From contig NZ_WPCC01000001.1 in assembly GCF_009741925.1 (NCBI RefSeq), forward strand, positions 124,001 through 188,000: DNA of 64,000 bases, written 5' to 3'. Positions 51,832-61,415 of this stretch are shown here, in pieces (the stretch's first letter is position 1; every line of letters starts with the position of its first letter). The notes below the pieces were generated by a model. It did not search any database. It was given only the letters and a program-made list of their open reading frames with translations, and had not been told where the DNA came from. Position numbers and translations under genes: made by a program. Origin of the DNA: Natronomonas sp. CBA1123 (lineage in GTDB: Archaea > Halobacteriota > Halobacteria > Halobacteriales > Haloarculaceae).

Positions 51832-52137
51832 CTACGAGTCCGGCAGGTCCTCGGGGCCGGTGATGATTTTCGGGTCGTCTGCTGCGGCTTCCTGAAGCTC
51901 TCGACGGCGTTCTTCGACCGCCCGCATCTCTTCGGGGTGGTCGTGATAGTACGCCAGTGCGTGGTAGACATCCGAGGCCGTGAGGTCAAAGCGGTCCGCT
52001 ACCGTCCGCGCGTCGAGGCCGCGCTCTTCCACCAGCGTGTGAATGTGGCTCACCGTGATTCGGCGGTCCCGAATATGGGGCTCGTCGTGAATCTCCGACT
52101 CGTCACCGGAGACGACGGTGTTCATCTGCCTCGACAT
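51832..52137 (-). CDS. DUF433 antitoxin-like protein
   Basis: 101 residues from the ATG at 52137 (MSRQMNTVVSGDESEIHDEP). HDEPHIRDRRITVSHIHTLV, EERGLDARTVADRFDLTASD, VYHALAYYHDHPEEM is the DUF433 HTH. The frame continues upstream to 52293, but those residues lack family similarity. Confidence 0.75.
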   Translation of the reverse strand: MSRQMNTVVSGDESEIHDEPHIRDRRITVSHIHTLVEERGLDARTVADRFDLTASDVYHALAYYHDHPEEMRAVEERRRELQEAAADDPKIITGPEDLPDS

Positions 52138-52747
52138 AGTGTCTACTACCATTGCAGTGGCCTTCAGTCTTTGCCGCCCGCCATCAGCCGGCGGCACTGT
52201 GACTATCTGGCCGACGAGGCACGAGCGACGGTCGACGACAACGAGATGTTTGCTCCCGAGCCCTTGAGAGAACTGTTTGCACGAATCGAGCACAGCGACC
52301 GGTTTTGCGAACTCGCCGGGCAGCCACGGCCGTCAGTAGACGCAAAAACCACCTCACGACCAGACTAATTACTCAGGGAGACGCTGTCAAGTTGTTCGCG
52401 GTGGTGGTTCAGAGGAAGGACAGCAATCTCGATTCGTATAGATCGGATTTGGATAGGGGGAGCCCCTCAGCCGCCGAACGGCGATCGTTTCTCCCCATGT
52501 CGGCTTCCACGGCTAATGCCGTGTATTTCCGCCTCGGAATTTCTATAGCGGATGAAGGCCCTCGATCGCTCGGCATCCCGCGATCACCACCGTAGTCATC
52601 GTACCTGTGGTCCCTTCGTCGCCGGGGGTCGTCGAGCCCGCCTCGCACTTTCAGTCCACCAGGGAGACCACGTGGTTCGAGTCCCGTAGACGTCCAGAAC
52701 GGATCAGCGGAGAAAGAATTGTAACCCTCTTTCGAGTATAGCCGCCA
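52138..52747. other. Gap with protein debris
   Basis: A plus frame at about 52193-52368 reads HCDYLADEARATVDDNEMFA, PEPLRELFARIEHSDRFCEL before a stop. It looks like the C-terminus of a lost gene I cannot name. GTGGTTCGAGTCCCGTAGAC at 52671-52690 resembles a tRNA T-arm but does not fold. This marks the probable right edge of the island. Confidence 0.4.
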
Positions 52748-54622
52748 GTGAGTGACGTATCAACCGACCGTTGTGGCTACACGTGGCCCTGTGACCACGA
52801 AATCGATGATGACCCGAACAAGCAGAATTGCTGTTGGCGGGAGGCACTCCCAGAGACAGACCGTTGTGCCTGGCATGCTGACCCGCACGAAACCGAGGCT
52901 GTCACTACTGCTTCACTCCAATCAGGCCGCATCCCTCCAGAAGACACGGAAAATCCACCATCGTACGAACTGTTGGATGGAATAACCGTATCTGCGAACG
53001 TAATAGACGATACGATCTCCTTTGAGCGTGTGATTATCCGTGACGGTGATCTCTCCGGAGTTGATCTTCAAGCTGCGAACTTTTCGGATTCAGTCATCAT
53101 AAACACCGATTTTCGTGGCTCAGATCTCACTGATTCTGTTCTCGATGACGCGCTATTTCAGGACTGTAACCTTTCAGAAACGAACCTTACTGGGGCATCA
53201 CTCTGGGACACCCGGTTCAGTAATACGGACCTTTCAAACTCCGATCTAACTACTGCTCGCCTCGGAAACACGAGATTTCAGGAAACAACTCTCACAGGTT
53301 CCAACCTATCACATCTGGATCTGGCCAATTCATACTTCGAAGAAGTAGATCTTACAGCGGCAACTCTCCATAATTGTGACCTCTCGAAGCTCAATTCGAT
53401 ACATGCTACCCTGGCAGATGCAGACCTCACAGATGCGAATCTCTCCTCGGTACGTCTCCCAAACGCCGATCTCTCCGGCGCAAATCTCGCCGGGGCAGAC
53501 CTCACAAACATATGGCTTCCCGATGGGAATCTCTCTGACGTTTCTCTCAGAGGCGCTATCCTCTCAGATAGCACGCTTGATCGTGCCACCTTCAGTAACG
53601 CCGATGTAGCCGGCGCTGATTTTACTGATGCGAGTCTTGATGATGCTGATTTCACCGACGCGGATCTCTCCGACGCCACTCTTCGCCGTTGCAGTCTTAC
53701 AGCAGCGAATTTGACATCAGCAAGTCTACTTCATACTGATTTGAAAAACGCGAATCTCCATGATGGTACCCTTGCTGAGGCCACTCTCAGTACCGCAGAC
53801 CTTACCAACACTGATCTTTCGGCCGCTGATCTCACCGGTGCGGATTTATCAGACGCCACGATATGTGAGGCGAACCTGGAAAATGCGTTCTTGAGTCGGG
53901 CGATGCTGTTTGATGCTGATCTGCGTGGAGCAAAACTCCACGGGAGCGTTATCGGTGACGCACAAATTAATGAAGACACAGCGATTATCGGGGCACCAAA
54001 CACCGAGGGGATGCAGTCTCCACACACGGTGACTGCGATCCACTCGAAGCGAGGCTGCGTGTATGATCCCGCGTATCCGAACGGAGAAGCTGAAACGGAT
54101 ACTGACAAAGCCAAAAGCGTGTATCGAGCACTGGAGGAACTCGGGCGGCGACGGGCTCGGCCCCGGTTACAGGCACGATGCTTCGTCCGACGGCAAGATC
54201 TACAAAAACGAGATTATTGGGAAGACGCAACAGCGAACGCCACTTCAGTTGAAGAACGGATCATAGCAGGCTCCCGGTGGAGTCGAGCGAAAGTCGCACG
54301 AGCGACACTCCTCTACGGGGAAAGTCCATGGCGAGTGATTGCATGGAGCCTCAGCATAATCCTCTCGTTTGCACTCCTGTATCCGCTCGGTGGATGGATA
54401 AAGCCGACAGGCGGTGATCCGCTGACCTATGCAACTATTTCGTCTAACCCTGTCGAGATCCTCAATTCGGTGTACTACTCTACCTTGACGTACACGGCGC
54501 TCGGCTTCGGTGACTTTCAGCCAGTTGGGTTCGGACGACTATTGACCACTCTCGAGACAGGGTTTGGAGCAGTGATGCTCGCGCTGCTCGTATTCATCCT
54601 CGGTCGCAGAGCGGCAAGGTGA
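52748..54622 (+). CDS. Pentapeptide-repeat protein fused to a potassium-channel pore
   Basis: 624 residues, GTG start. The N-terminal 46 residues carry a Cys/His cluster (CGYTWPCDHE, NCCWREAL, DRCAWHAD), probably metal-binding. Residues about 85-410 are A(D/N)LXX pentapeptide repeats forming a quadrilateral helix. After a helical linker come two membrane segments (about 525-550 and 600-622) around the pore TALGFGDFQPVG, a K+-channel-like selectivity filter (GFGD). No known function for the fusion. A gated channel with a rod-shaped sensor is a reasonable guess. Confidence 0.8.
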   Translation: MSDVSTDRCGYTWPCDHEIDDDPNKQNCCWREALPETDRCAWHADPHETEAVTTASLQSGRIPPEDTENPPSYELLDGITVSANVIDDTISFERVIIRDGDLSGVDLQAANFSDSVIINTDFRGSDLTDSVLDDALFQDCNLSETNLTGASLWDTRFSNTDLSNSDLTTARLGNTRFQETTLTGSNLSHLDLANSYFEEVDLTAATLHNCDLSKLNSIHATLADADLTDANLSSVRLPNADLSGANLAGADLTNIWLPDGNLSDVSLRGAILSDSTLDRATFSNADVAGADFTDASLDDADFTDADLSDATLRRCSLTAANLTSASLLHTDLKNANLHDGTLAEATLSTADLTNTDLSAADLTGADLSDATICEANLENAFLSRAMLFDADLRGAKLHGSVIGDAQINEDTAIIGAPNTEGMQSPHTVTAIHSKRGCVYDPAYPNGEAETDTDKAKSVYRALEELGRRRARPRLQARCFVRRQDLQKRDYWEDATANATSVEERIIAGSRWSRAKVARATLLYGESPWRVIAWSLSIILSFALLYPLGGWIKPTGGDPLTYATISSNPVEILNSVYYSTLTYTALGFGDFQPVGFGRLLTTLETGFGAVMLALLVFILGRRAAR

Positions 54623-54745
54623 CCTCCTCCAACGGCTGAATCCGTGGGCTTCCGCTCGCACCGTGTCAGATACGACGACCGGCTGATCTGCGTCGATGAG
54701 GAATCGTAGCTCAAACTTTTTATTCGCCACACCCCCGGGAGTCTC

Positions 54746-55504
54746 ATGACGGACGTGATTATCGACTACGAGGTAGAAGACCGAATCGGAACGCTCACGC
54801 TCTCGCGACCGCCCGTGAACGCGATGCGCTATGAGGATCTCGGCGCGCTTGCGGACTTCCTCTCTGAACTCCCACGTGGTGAGGAACTTTCGGTCGTCTT
54901 TGAGACGGCCGGCGAAAAGACGTTCATGGCCGGCCACGACGTCAACGAGTTCTTAGACTACGACCTTGAAGAGGAACCCGCACACACCGAGACGTACCTC
55001 TCGTTGCTCGATACAGTGTATGAATTCCCCCTGCCAATCATCGCCGCCGTCGACGGTCCTGCTGTGGGCGCGGGGTGCATCCTACCCTCGCTTTGTGACA
55101 TTCGCGTCGCGAGTCCGGACGCCCATTTCGCCGTCACGGAAATAAACGTCGGCGTCATCGGCGGTCTCGGCCCCATGAAGCGTGTCTTCCCCGACGGCAT
55201 CGCCCGGCGGATGGCCTACACCGGCGATTCAGTCTCGGCCGAACGAGCCTACGAGGTAGGGATGGTCGAAGAACTGGCCGACGACCCGACTGCTGCGGCC
55301 CAGGCTATCGCCGCCGACATCGCCGCGAAGAGCCCCGACGCCGTCCGCGCGGCCAAAGAGTCGGCCATCGAGGGACAACCCGAATGGCCAGTCGAGGAGT
55401 ACGCCCAAGAACGCGAGTACAACGCCAAACTCCGGGCCGGCGAGAACGCAGAAGAGGCCGCAGCGGCTTTTCTAGAGAATCGCGACCCCGAGTTTGAGTA
55501 CTAG
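54746..55504 (+). CDS. Enoyl-CoA hydratase/isomerase (crotonase) family protein
   Basis: 252 residues. Crotonase landmarks are TLTLSRPPVNAM, the oxyanion-hole strand AGEKTFMAGHDVNEF, and AAVDGPAVGAGCILPSLCDI, RVASPDAHFAVTEINVGVIG. Ala replaces the first catalytic Glu position (G-A-G-C instead of GGG-x-E), and the second Glu region reads VIGGLGPMKRV. A CoA-ester isomerase or lyase function is likely, the substrate is open. A TTTTTATT TATA-like box is about 30 bp upstream. Confidence 0.8.
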   Translation: MTDVIIDYEVEDRIGTLTLSRPPVNAMRYEDLGALADFLSELPRGEELSVVFETAGEKTFMAGHDVNEFLDYDLEEEPAHTETYLSLLDTVYEFPLPIIAAVDGPAVGAGCILPSLCDIRVASPDAHFAVTEINVGVIGGLGPMKRVFPDGIARRMAYTGDSVSAERAYEVGMVEELADDPTAAAQAIAADIAAKSPDAVRAAKESAIEGQPEWPVEEYAQEREYNAKLRAGENAEEAAAAFLENRDPEFEY

Positions 55505-55510
55505 AGCGAT

Positions 55511-56368
55511 TTAGGTTGCCCACACTGGCCGTAAGTCACCGTCCCGGACATCCTCACGGACGGTGAGCCGAATCTGGATTCGGTCCCCACTATCAGCGAA
55601 CCACTTGCCTGCACGAATCGCAGTGCGTTTCGACGTCAGCGACACGTTCACGTGAACGATATGCCCGGTGGCCTTGTTCACGTACAGTTCGCCACTCGTA
55701 TTCGAGATGTACCAGTCGGGGTCGTCATCGACAGTTCCCGGTGTCTGAACCCAACCGGAGGTGGGTACGTATCTCTCGACACGATTACCTCTGAACGTTG
55801 TCGACCCATCGTGCTCGAACGGCACTCGGTCGATGAATCCAAGCGGAGGCATCAACTCAGGGACGACCTCAAAGGCGCTTTGTGGTCGCTTTCGGTAGTG
55901 GACGTACGTTTGCGACGTGTCGTTGACGGAGAGCGACTCCGTCTCCGGGTCCAAGTCGTCACGAATGGAATCGACTCTGGAGTCGAAGGCGTCCGATTCG
56001 GGATGGTGATACCGATTGTACTCTTGAGTTGCGTTTTGAGAGTACCGCTGATACTGCCCCATAGATACCTCGCCGTCCTCGATCGTGGAGTTGAGCCACC
56101 CGAGACGCTCCTCCGCGTCGGAATCGTACATAACTCTGGCCGACCAGTTCGTCGTATCGGACGGCTCCTCGATAGCTTGGGTCGTTACCGCCGCAGTCAT
56201 CGTGAATTCTGGTGGCGCTGTCGAGAGGTTTGGATCCGGCGTGGTTGCATTCAGGTCGCTTTCAGTCGGTGACGGCGTAGCAACGAACAGAAACCACAGG
56301 CCCGCAACCACCACAACCGTCACCACGAGAACGGCGAGGCCGGCTTTCAGGAGCCGATTCCGCTTCAT
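55511..56368 (-). CDS. Membrane-anchored haloarchaeal hypothetical protein
   Basis: 285 residues from the ATG at 56368 (MKRNRLLKAGLAVLVVTVVV). One N-terminal membrane segment, then a Thr/Ser/Asp-rich exported domain with NSTIEDGEVSMGQYQRYSQN and several Asn-x-Ser/Thr sites. In such surface proteins the fold is often like the outer-membrane lipoprotein carrier family (sequence VYVNKATGHIVHVNVSL-like near the end). Convergent with the crotonase gene, 6 bp apart. Function unknown. Confidence 0.65.
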   Translation of the reverse strand: MKRNRLLKAGLAVLVVTVVVVAGLWFLFVATPSPTESDLNATTPDPNLSTAPPEFTMTAAVTTQAIEEPSDTTNWSARVMYDSDAEERLGWLNSTIEDGEVSMGQYQRYSQNATQEYNRYHHPESDAFDSRVDSIRDDLDPETESLSVNDTSQTYVHYRKRPQSAFEVVPELMPPLGFIDRVPFEHDGSTTFRGNRVERYVPTSGWVQTPGTVDDDPDWYISNTSGELYVNKATGHIVHVNVSLTSKRTAIRAGKWFADSGDRIQIRLTVREDVRDGDLRPVWAT

Positions 56369-56449
56369 CGTGGCGTGGGTGTATTCCCTCACTATTCATT
56401 TTTTGCCGATTTTCAGGCACTAGCTCCGCAATGGATTACCTCCAAGCAC

Positions 56450-56746
56450 TCAGCCTCCAGCCGAAGCCGTCGATTGGCCACCGAATGTCGTCGCTAGCCA
56501 ACTCCCGACGAACCCGCCAAGTCGCCCGGACAGTCCACACAGCGCGAGCAGGAACGAACAGACCATGATTGCGATAACAATCGCTGGCGTGGCTGCCCAC
56601 GAGGCAGCTACGTCGCGAAGGTAAATGACAGTCTTCCCCAACAGTAATAGCCCTGTATGAGAGATCCTACCTTGGGTGCAACACCGTTGCTGAACACGCA
56701 GATATCCCGGAGTCGTTGCACCCTTCGTAGGCATCGTTCGCGCCAT
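56450..56746 (-). CDS. Possible small membrane protein
   Basis: 98-residue frame with a hydrophobic segment (TPAIVIAIMVCSFLLALCGL) and Gly/Ser-rich tail. The first 30 residues (MARTMPTKGATTPGYLRVQQ) look untypical for haloarchaea. May be real with a later start, or a chance frame. No family recognised. Confidence 0.3.
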   Translation of the reverse strand: MARTMPTKGATTPGYLRVQQRCCTQGRISHTGLLLLGKTVIYLRDVAASWAATPAIVIAIMVCSFLLALCGLSGRLGGFVGSWLATTFGGQSTASAGG

Positions 56747-56919
56747 CGAACTGCTAACGAATCAGTGGGTTTTCACACTCCCGCTTTCGGCCGCCGCATC
56801 TCTCATGCGGACTCCGGGATTTCGACGCAGGTCGGCATACTTGTGTCTGAATAATTACTTATTGTCACCTATTCCACTGAAATCACCACCTCCAACTTAT
56901 TGGAGCCGAATCGGCCGAC

Positions 56920-57858
56920 ATGGTCCCCACACGACGACGCCTCCTCCAAGTCGGCGGGGCAGCGATGCTGCCCGCGCTGGCCGGCTGTACGGCCGGCGAT
57001 CTGTTCGGGTCGAACGAACCGACGACTGAATACACCCTCAGTATCGATTCAATCGAGGTTGACCCAATCGAACACGCTCTCTACGAGCCCGACGATGGAG
57101 CAGTGTTCGGAGCGCCAGCCCGGACTGCACTTGCCGCGATTCTTCCGGACGGGCGCCATACGACGTACGGCTATCGACCGCTCCCGGAGGATGCCTACGT
57201 CGAGCACGACGATGCGTACTACCAGACGAAATACATCGTCACCGGGCGGTCGAAACAATCCCGCCAAATCGTTCGCGTGGACTCGGTCCCCAAAGAAGAC
57301 GTTCCCGAGGACGCCGTTTTAACCGACACGCTTGCACAGCCGAGTGCCCGCGTGCTCAAAATCCTCCACACCCACACCCAGAGTGATGGCGAGGCGAGTA
57401 CCGCCGAAGTACTCCGTGGGGACGGCTACGTATTGCGGCGGCCAGCAGAACGCGAGAGTCGACTTGCAACCGGCGATCTCGACGGACGAGTCGTCACGAT
57501 GACCGACAGCGGAAATTGGGCGTATCGCGTCGATGTCACCGAAGAAGAACTCCGCGAACCAGCACACACGGCACTCGCCATCAAGGTCGCTGCCTCCCGC
57601 TCGCAGTTTCGGTCGGTCGTGTTCGGTTCCCGAGTCGATGCCGAACTCACGCCAGCAGCGCTTTCGAGCGACGCCCAAGAGCTGCTTGCACAGGCGATTG
57701 CACGTGGTACGTATACGGAATCGGCGCCGATTTCGGAGTCATTGGACGCCCTCCTTGGCGCTCTCGGGCTCAAAGCAGTCGACAGCGCAGCGACCGGGAA
57801 ACAACTCTGGTACGACGAGCAGTTCTATCGATACGGGCTCTACATCGACGACGATTAG
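56920..57858 (+). CDS. Tat-exported lipoprotein, unknown function
   Basis: 312 residues. MVPTRRRLLQVGGAAMLPAL, AGC: twin arginines (TRRRLL), hydrophobic core and lipobox LAGC with the lipid-attached Cys at about 23. The mature part starts with an acidic linker, then a mixed alpha/beta domain with no motif that I know (YGYRPLPEDAYVEHDDAYYQ). Anchored at the outside of the membrane. Confidence 0.75.
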   Translation: MVPTRRRLLQVGGAAMLPALAGCTAGDLFGSNEPTTEYTLSIDSIEVDPIEHALYEPDDGAVFGAPARTALAAILPDGRHTTYGYRPLPEDAYVEHDDAYYQTKYIVTGRSKQSRQIVRVDSVPKEDVPEDAVLTDTLAQPSARVLKILHTHTQSDGEASTAEVLRGDGYVLRRPAERESRLATGDLDGRVVTMTDSGNWAYRVDVTEEELREPAHTALAIKVAASRSQFRSVVFGSRVDAELTPAALSSDAQELLAQAIARGTYTESAPISESLDALLGALGLKAVDSAATGKQLWYDEQFYRYGLYIDDD

Positions 57859-58128
57859 TGAGTCGATTTTCGCTGAGACGTAGCGTCGTTTGATTACGGC
57901 AGCGTCGGAGCATGTTCTACCCCTTGGACAAGCCGTCCCGTGGCCAAATCCCGAAGTTTCTGGGCCGCCCGTAGGAATACGTCTCGAGAGGCTCTATTGG
58001 AATCCCATTCTTCAGATAAATTCCCGCCTGAAACAGTCGGTCGATGAGGGTGCGAACTGGCCGGCTATTTCACCCATGAATTTGGATAGAGAAATCGTAT
58101 CGGCAACTGCGACTACCGATGTGCTCGG

Positions 58129-58608
58129 CTATGCGGCTTCGTCTTCCTCAGCACTATAGATTTTCCAAGTACCGTCATCTGTTTGGAGGTAGTAGATTTG
58201 AGATCTCGTTGATTCCTCATCGGCTTCTGGATTTTCAAGAGTGACCACCGTGTCAACCGTGGCGGTGTTCTCACTTTCTTCGGTAATCTCAAGCGATTGG
58301 ATTGTCAGATTGAGAGCCTCATTTCGTTCGGCCGCGTCCTCGGTGTACTCACTAACCTCCCCATCAGGGTGGATGAGGGCATTCGCCTCCTTCACTTGAC
58401 CCGCGAATATCGCGGTCAAGTATGACCGAACAGCTTCTTTGGGAGTTTCTGCGGCAGTCTGGGACGTGGTTGTTTCTGGTTGTGCTGTAGGAGATGGTGT
58501 AGGGGTCTCTGTGGAGCCTTGTCTATCGTTACCATCGGATGCCTGAGAGCAGCCTGCGACACTAGGTACCGCCGCAGCCACCCCGAGAAGGTATCGTCTC
58601 CGATTCAC
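58129..58608 (-). CDS. Lipoprotein with a small NTF2-like domain
   Basis: 159 residues. MNRRRYLLGVAAAVPSVAGC is a Tat/lipobox signal with Cys20. A Ser/Thr/Pro-rich linker (about 21-55) leads to TPKEAVRSYLTAIFAGQVKE, a helix typical of NTF2-like/DUF4878 lipoproteins, then strands ending YLQTDDGTWKIYSAEED. Function unknown. No operon partner. Confidence 0.75.
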   Translation of the reverse strand: MNRRRYLLGVAAAVPSVAGCSQASDGNDRQGSTETPTPSPTAQPETTTSQTAAETPKEAVRSYLTAIFAGQVKEANALIHPDGEVSEYTEDAAERNEALNLTIQSLEITEESENTATVDTVVTLENPEADEESTRSQIYYLQTDDGTWKIYSAEEDEAA

Positions 58609-58844
58609 AATCTGGCATTTCCGTGATAAATATTAATAGTACCGATAGGCTGAATTTTTTCGAGGCTACCCCACGGTTTGTGCGTCTTTTTGAGGAGTTG
58701 CCAGCGCAGTTTCTTCACTCAGCCCCACATTTATAACCAGAATTACATTTAAGAATTTAAATCGATAAGTAAAGCGACTGTATTGACCGGACCGAGTTAG
58801 AACCTGTCTCTTTCTGATGATTTCAAAAGAGCTTCTCTAGAACG

Positions 58845-59111
58845 CTACGGCAACGTATAGCGCTGGTAGCATCGGACGGCATACCGATACGATCCGTACG
58901 ATACGCCGAACGTCACGGTGAGATACACGCCGAGGCCGACAAGTACCAAGGGTGTGGCGGCGAGGTGACCGGAGAGTCCGTACCAGGTCGTCAGCAACCC
59001 GATTACGATACCGCCGGCAACCACGAAGAGATACACGAGCATCACAATCGTCGAGGGCACGACAGTCACCGTCCCCCAGAACTCTCGCTCGTCTGCGTTA
59101 TGGGAGGGCAT
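58845..59111 (-). CDS. Small membrane protein
   Basis: 88 residues, two hydrophobic segments (TIVMLVYLFVVAGGIVIGLL and PLVLVGLGVYLTVTFGVSYG) after a charged N-terminus (MPSHNADEREFWGTVTVVPS). No recognised family. Divergent from the membrane protein gene at 59271. Confidence 0.6.
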   Translation of the reverse strand: MPSHNADEREFWGTVTVVPSTIVMLVYLFVVAGGIVIGLLTTWYGLSGHLAATPLVLVGLGVYLTVTFGVSYGSYRYAVRCYQRYTLP

Positions 59112-59270
59112 CGGACGCGTCCGTGTTGTTGATGTTGTCGCCTAATCGTTACGAAATGGAGTGGGTCGCTCGTTCAGAATCGAAGGAATCAACGGCCGAA
59201 TGACCACCAATGCTACCGAGACAAGGCGAACCACACAGTTTTATGCTGCCAAACTGAGTAGTTCTGTGCG

Positions 59271-59660
59271 ATGCCCTCCACAAGCACCACTGGAAAGGTT
59301 ACCGACTGGATGACGGCCCAGCAGAACGTCACCGTCTTCACGGCAATCCTCGTCGCGCTCCCGTTGTTGTACGCGTTCAATACGGCCGTGTCCGATTCCT
59401 CCGGAAGTTTCCTCTTCTTGATTACGCTCGCCGTCGTGGTACCCACGGCATACAACGAACTGTGGCCGCAGTACGAACAGACGTGGAAAGCCATCGGCTG
59501 GGTGGTTGTCGGCTGTACGGTGGCGGCCATCGAATTCACTGGCATCTATCTGGTCAGTGTTGAAATCGGAGCTCCCTCCTCGCTCATTGCCAGTACCGCC
59601 GCCTTCCTCGTTACGACACTCGGCAACATCGCGTGGCTCACCATCCGAAAACGCCGATGA
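59271..59660 (+). CDS. Membrane protein with four hydrophobic segments, unknown
   Basis: 129 residues: VFTAILVALPLLYAF, FLFLITLAVVVPTAYNEL, IGWVVVGCTVAAIEFTGIYL and IASTAAFLVTTLGNIAW. Ends with the basic tail IRKRR. No family recognised. Start ATG at 59271 (MPSTSTTGKVTDWMTAQQNV). Confidence 0.6.
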   Translation: MPSTSTTGKVTDWMTAQQNVTVFTAILVALPLLYAFNTAVSDSSGSFLFLITLAVVVPTAYNELWPQYEQTWKAIGWVVVGCTVAAIEFTGIYLVSVEIGAPSSLIASTAAFLVTTLGNIAWLTIRKRR

Positions 59661-59738
59661 TTACCCACGGCTAGAGACGGAGGATTTGTCCCGTTCTTGC
59701 TCCCACCCAAAATTGAAGGCCGTGCGAAAGAGCCCGAA

Positions 59739-60005
59739 CTACGCTGCCGTGACGTCTTCGAGGTCGCCGAGGTAGGTCTTCCGCTGGACGGTTCGGTCGC
59801 CGTCGTCCGTCCCCACCGAGAGGCTGTACACGCGTCCACCCATCACACCGGTCAACTGGTCCTCGTCGGTTTGGACGAAGAAGCCACGCTTGCCCTCCGA
59901 CTCGGGCACCTGGAGGACGGTGCCCGTCCGTGAGACCTCACCGCCGGAGCGGTCAGACAGATACGAGATTTCGACACGGTCGCCGCGTTCAAATGCTTCA
60001 AACAT
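59739..60005 (-). CDS. Small beta-rich haloarchaeal hypothetical protein
   Basis: 88 residues, acidic: MFEAFERGDRVEISYLSDRS, GTVLQVPESEGKRGFFVQTD, GGRVYSLSVGTDDGDRTVQR. The strands look like an SH3-like or KOW-like barrel, without a family name. Divergent from the methyltransferase gene. Confidence 0.6.
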   Translation of the reverse strand: MFEAFERGDRVEISYLSDRSGGEVSRTGTVLQVPESEGKRGFFVQTDEDQLTGVMGGRVYSLSVGTDDGDRTVQRKTYLGDLEDVTAA

Positions 60006-60116
60006 ACGTCCACAATTCAGTTCCCCCGAAATAAAACTGTAGTAGTATTACGGCGGGGGCGAAACCAGATGCCACCGAGAGCGAGACATTAACTGGCGCA
60101 AACACTTACTAGAGAC

Positions 60117-60743
60117 ATGAATCGCAGGGAGGTCAGGGACGCTTGGGAGGCCATCGCAGCGACGTACGCCGACCGCCGGGATGCCGACGGCTCCGATGCG
60201 GCGCTGGTCGGTGAGTTGGCAGCATCGCTCCCGCCGGAAGCGACGGTCCTCGATGTCGGTTGCGGTGACGGCGCGCGGACGCTTTCGAACCTGCCGCCGG
60301 GCAGCGTTGGACTTGACCTCTCTCGCGAGGGCTTGAGGCTGGCTCGCCAGAACGTCCCGGAGGCGCGACTGCTCCAGGGCGATATGACCGCGCTGCCAGT
60401 TGCCGACGCCTCTGTCGACGCCATCACCGCCTACCACGCCGTGTTTCACGTCCACCGCGAGGACCACCCGACGGTGTACCGCGAGTTCGCCAGAGTGTTG
60501 CGCCCCGGCGGGACGCTGTTGATGACGCTACCGAGCGGACGGTTCCACACCGTCCGGGAAGGGTGGATGGGCGGACGGATGCTGTTTTCGGCGCCCGGCC
60601 CCGAGCGAACCCGCTCGCACCTGGCCGACGCTGGCTTCGAGAACCTGCGAACAGAGGAGGTATCCGACCCGCTGGGCAGCACCGCCACGTTCGTCTTCGC
60701 CGACCGTACAGCCGACGCTGGCGGTGACGACGACGAGCAGTAG
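60117..60743 (+). CDS. Class I SAM-dependent methyltransferase
   Basis: 208 residues. Motif I is TVLDVGCGDGARTLSNL with the SAM-binding GxGxG-like loop, VGLDLSREGLRLARQNVP carries the acidic residue for ribose, LLQGDMTALPVADASVDAIT is motif II/III, and VLRPGGTLLMTLPSG is the late strand. Methyltransf_11 group; the start MNRREVRDAWEAIAATYADR fits. Substrate unknown. Confidence 0.85.
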   Translation: MNRREVRDAWEAIAATYADRRDADGSDAALVGELAASLPPEATVLDVGCGDGARTLSNLPPGSVGLDLSREGLRLARQNVPEARLLQGDMTALPVADASVDAITAYHAVFHVHREDHPTVYREFARVLRPGGTLLMTLPSGRFHTVREGWMGGRMLFSAPGPERTRSHLADAGFENLRTEEVSDPLGSTATFVFADRTADAGGDDDEQ

Positions 60744-60791
60744 ACCCCGTCACCGACCGGCATTCGAACAACGGCCGAGGAACGTCGCCAG

Positions 60792-61091
60792 TCAGGGCCT
60801 CGATTCCGCGCCAGCGTCCTCTTCAACGAGTTCCGCGAAGTTCCGAAGAAACGTCTTCTCGTCGGTTTTACCCGCCTCAGCTTCGACGAGCAACGACTCT
60901 AAGCCGTCTCGTGAGTGATTGCATCGCTCTTTGTCGCAAGGCTTACAGAGGTACTCGAATCGCTTGCCGTCGCGATTCCAGCGGTCGCCGTACTTGTCGT
61001 ACTCCCGCGCTGCCGATCGCGAGACGGTGTCGCCACAGGCGATACAAACGACCGAATCGTCGTCGGCGTCAGTGGTGTTCCAGCGTCCCAT
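60792..61091 (-). CDS. DUF7562-like zinc-binding small protein
   Basis: 99 residues from the ATG at 61091 (MGRWNTTDADDDSVVCIACG). Two Cys pairs, VCIACGDTVSRSAAREYDKY and LCKPCDKERCNH, make a probable zinc ribbon, followed by a charged helical tail. Such proteins are widespread in haloarchaea without known function. The longer frame from 61235 is not supported. The gap 61092-61415 shows nothing further. Confidence 0.7.
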   Translation of the reverse strand: MGRWNTTDADDDSVVCIACGDTVSRSAAREYDKYGDRWNRDGKRFEYLCKPCDKERCNHSRDGLESLLVEAEAGKTDEKTFLRNFAELVEEDAGAESRP

Positions 61092-61415
61092 CTCTATCAC
61101 CGTCCCTCGTCGAACGTCTCGGTCGACACACAAGCTGTCGAAGGTGACCACATCGAACCGCCACGCTCGGGGAAAGCGTTCGCCCGCTCGGCGCGACTCC
61201 CACCGGCTTCCATCGGGTCGTTTTCGTCGAACCACATATCTAGATGGAGACCCGCTACCGCGGACTGAATTGCGCCGTACGCACTAGCTTGTTTAAGTCG
61301 CGACGAATACAGCTACCGCGGCTACAGCGGCGAATGTTATAACGCGACCGTAATCTCGAACGGCGACGAGGAATCACCCCTCGATGCGATGCGGATGCTC
61401 GTCGACGCGTCCCGA

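Noticed and set aside
52640-52700. tRNA-like GGTTCGAGTCC
   Set aside because: The T-stem does not pair and no D- or anticodon arm is visible; not enough for a tRNA or attachment site call.
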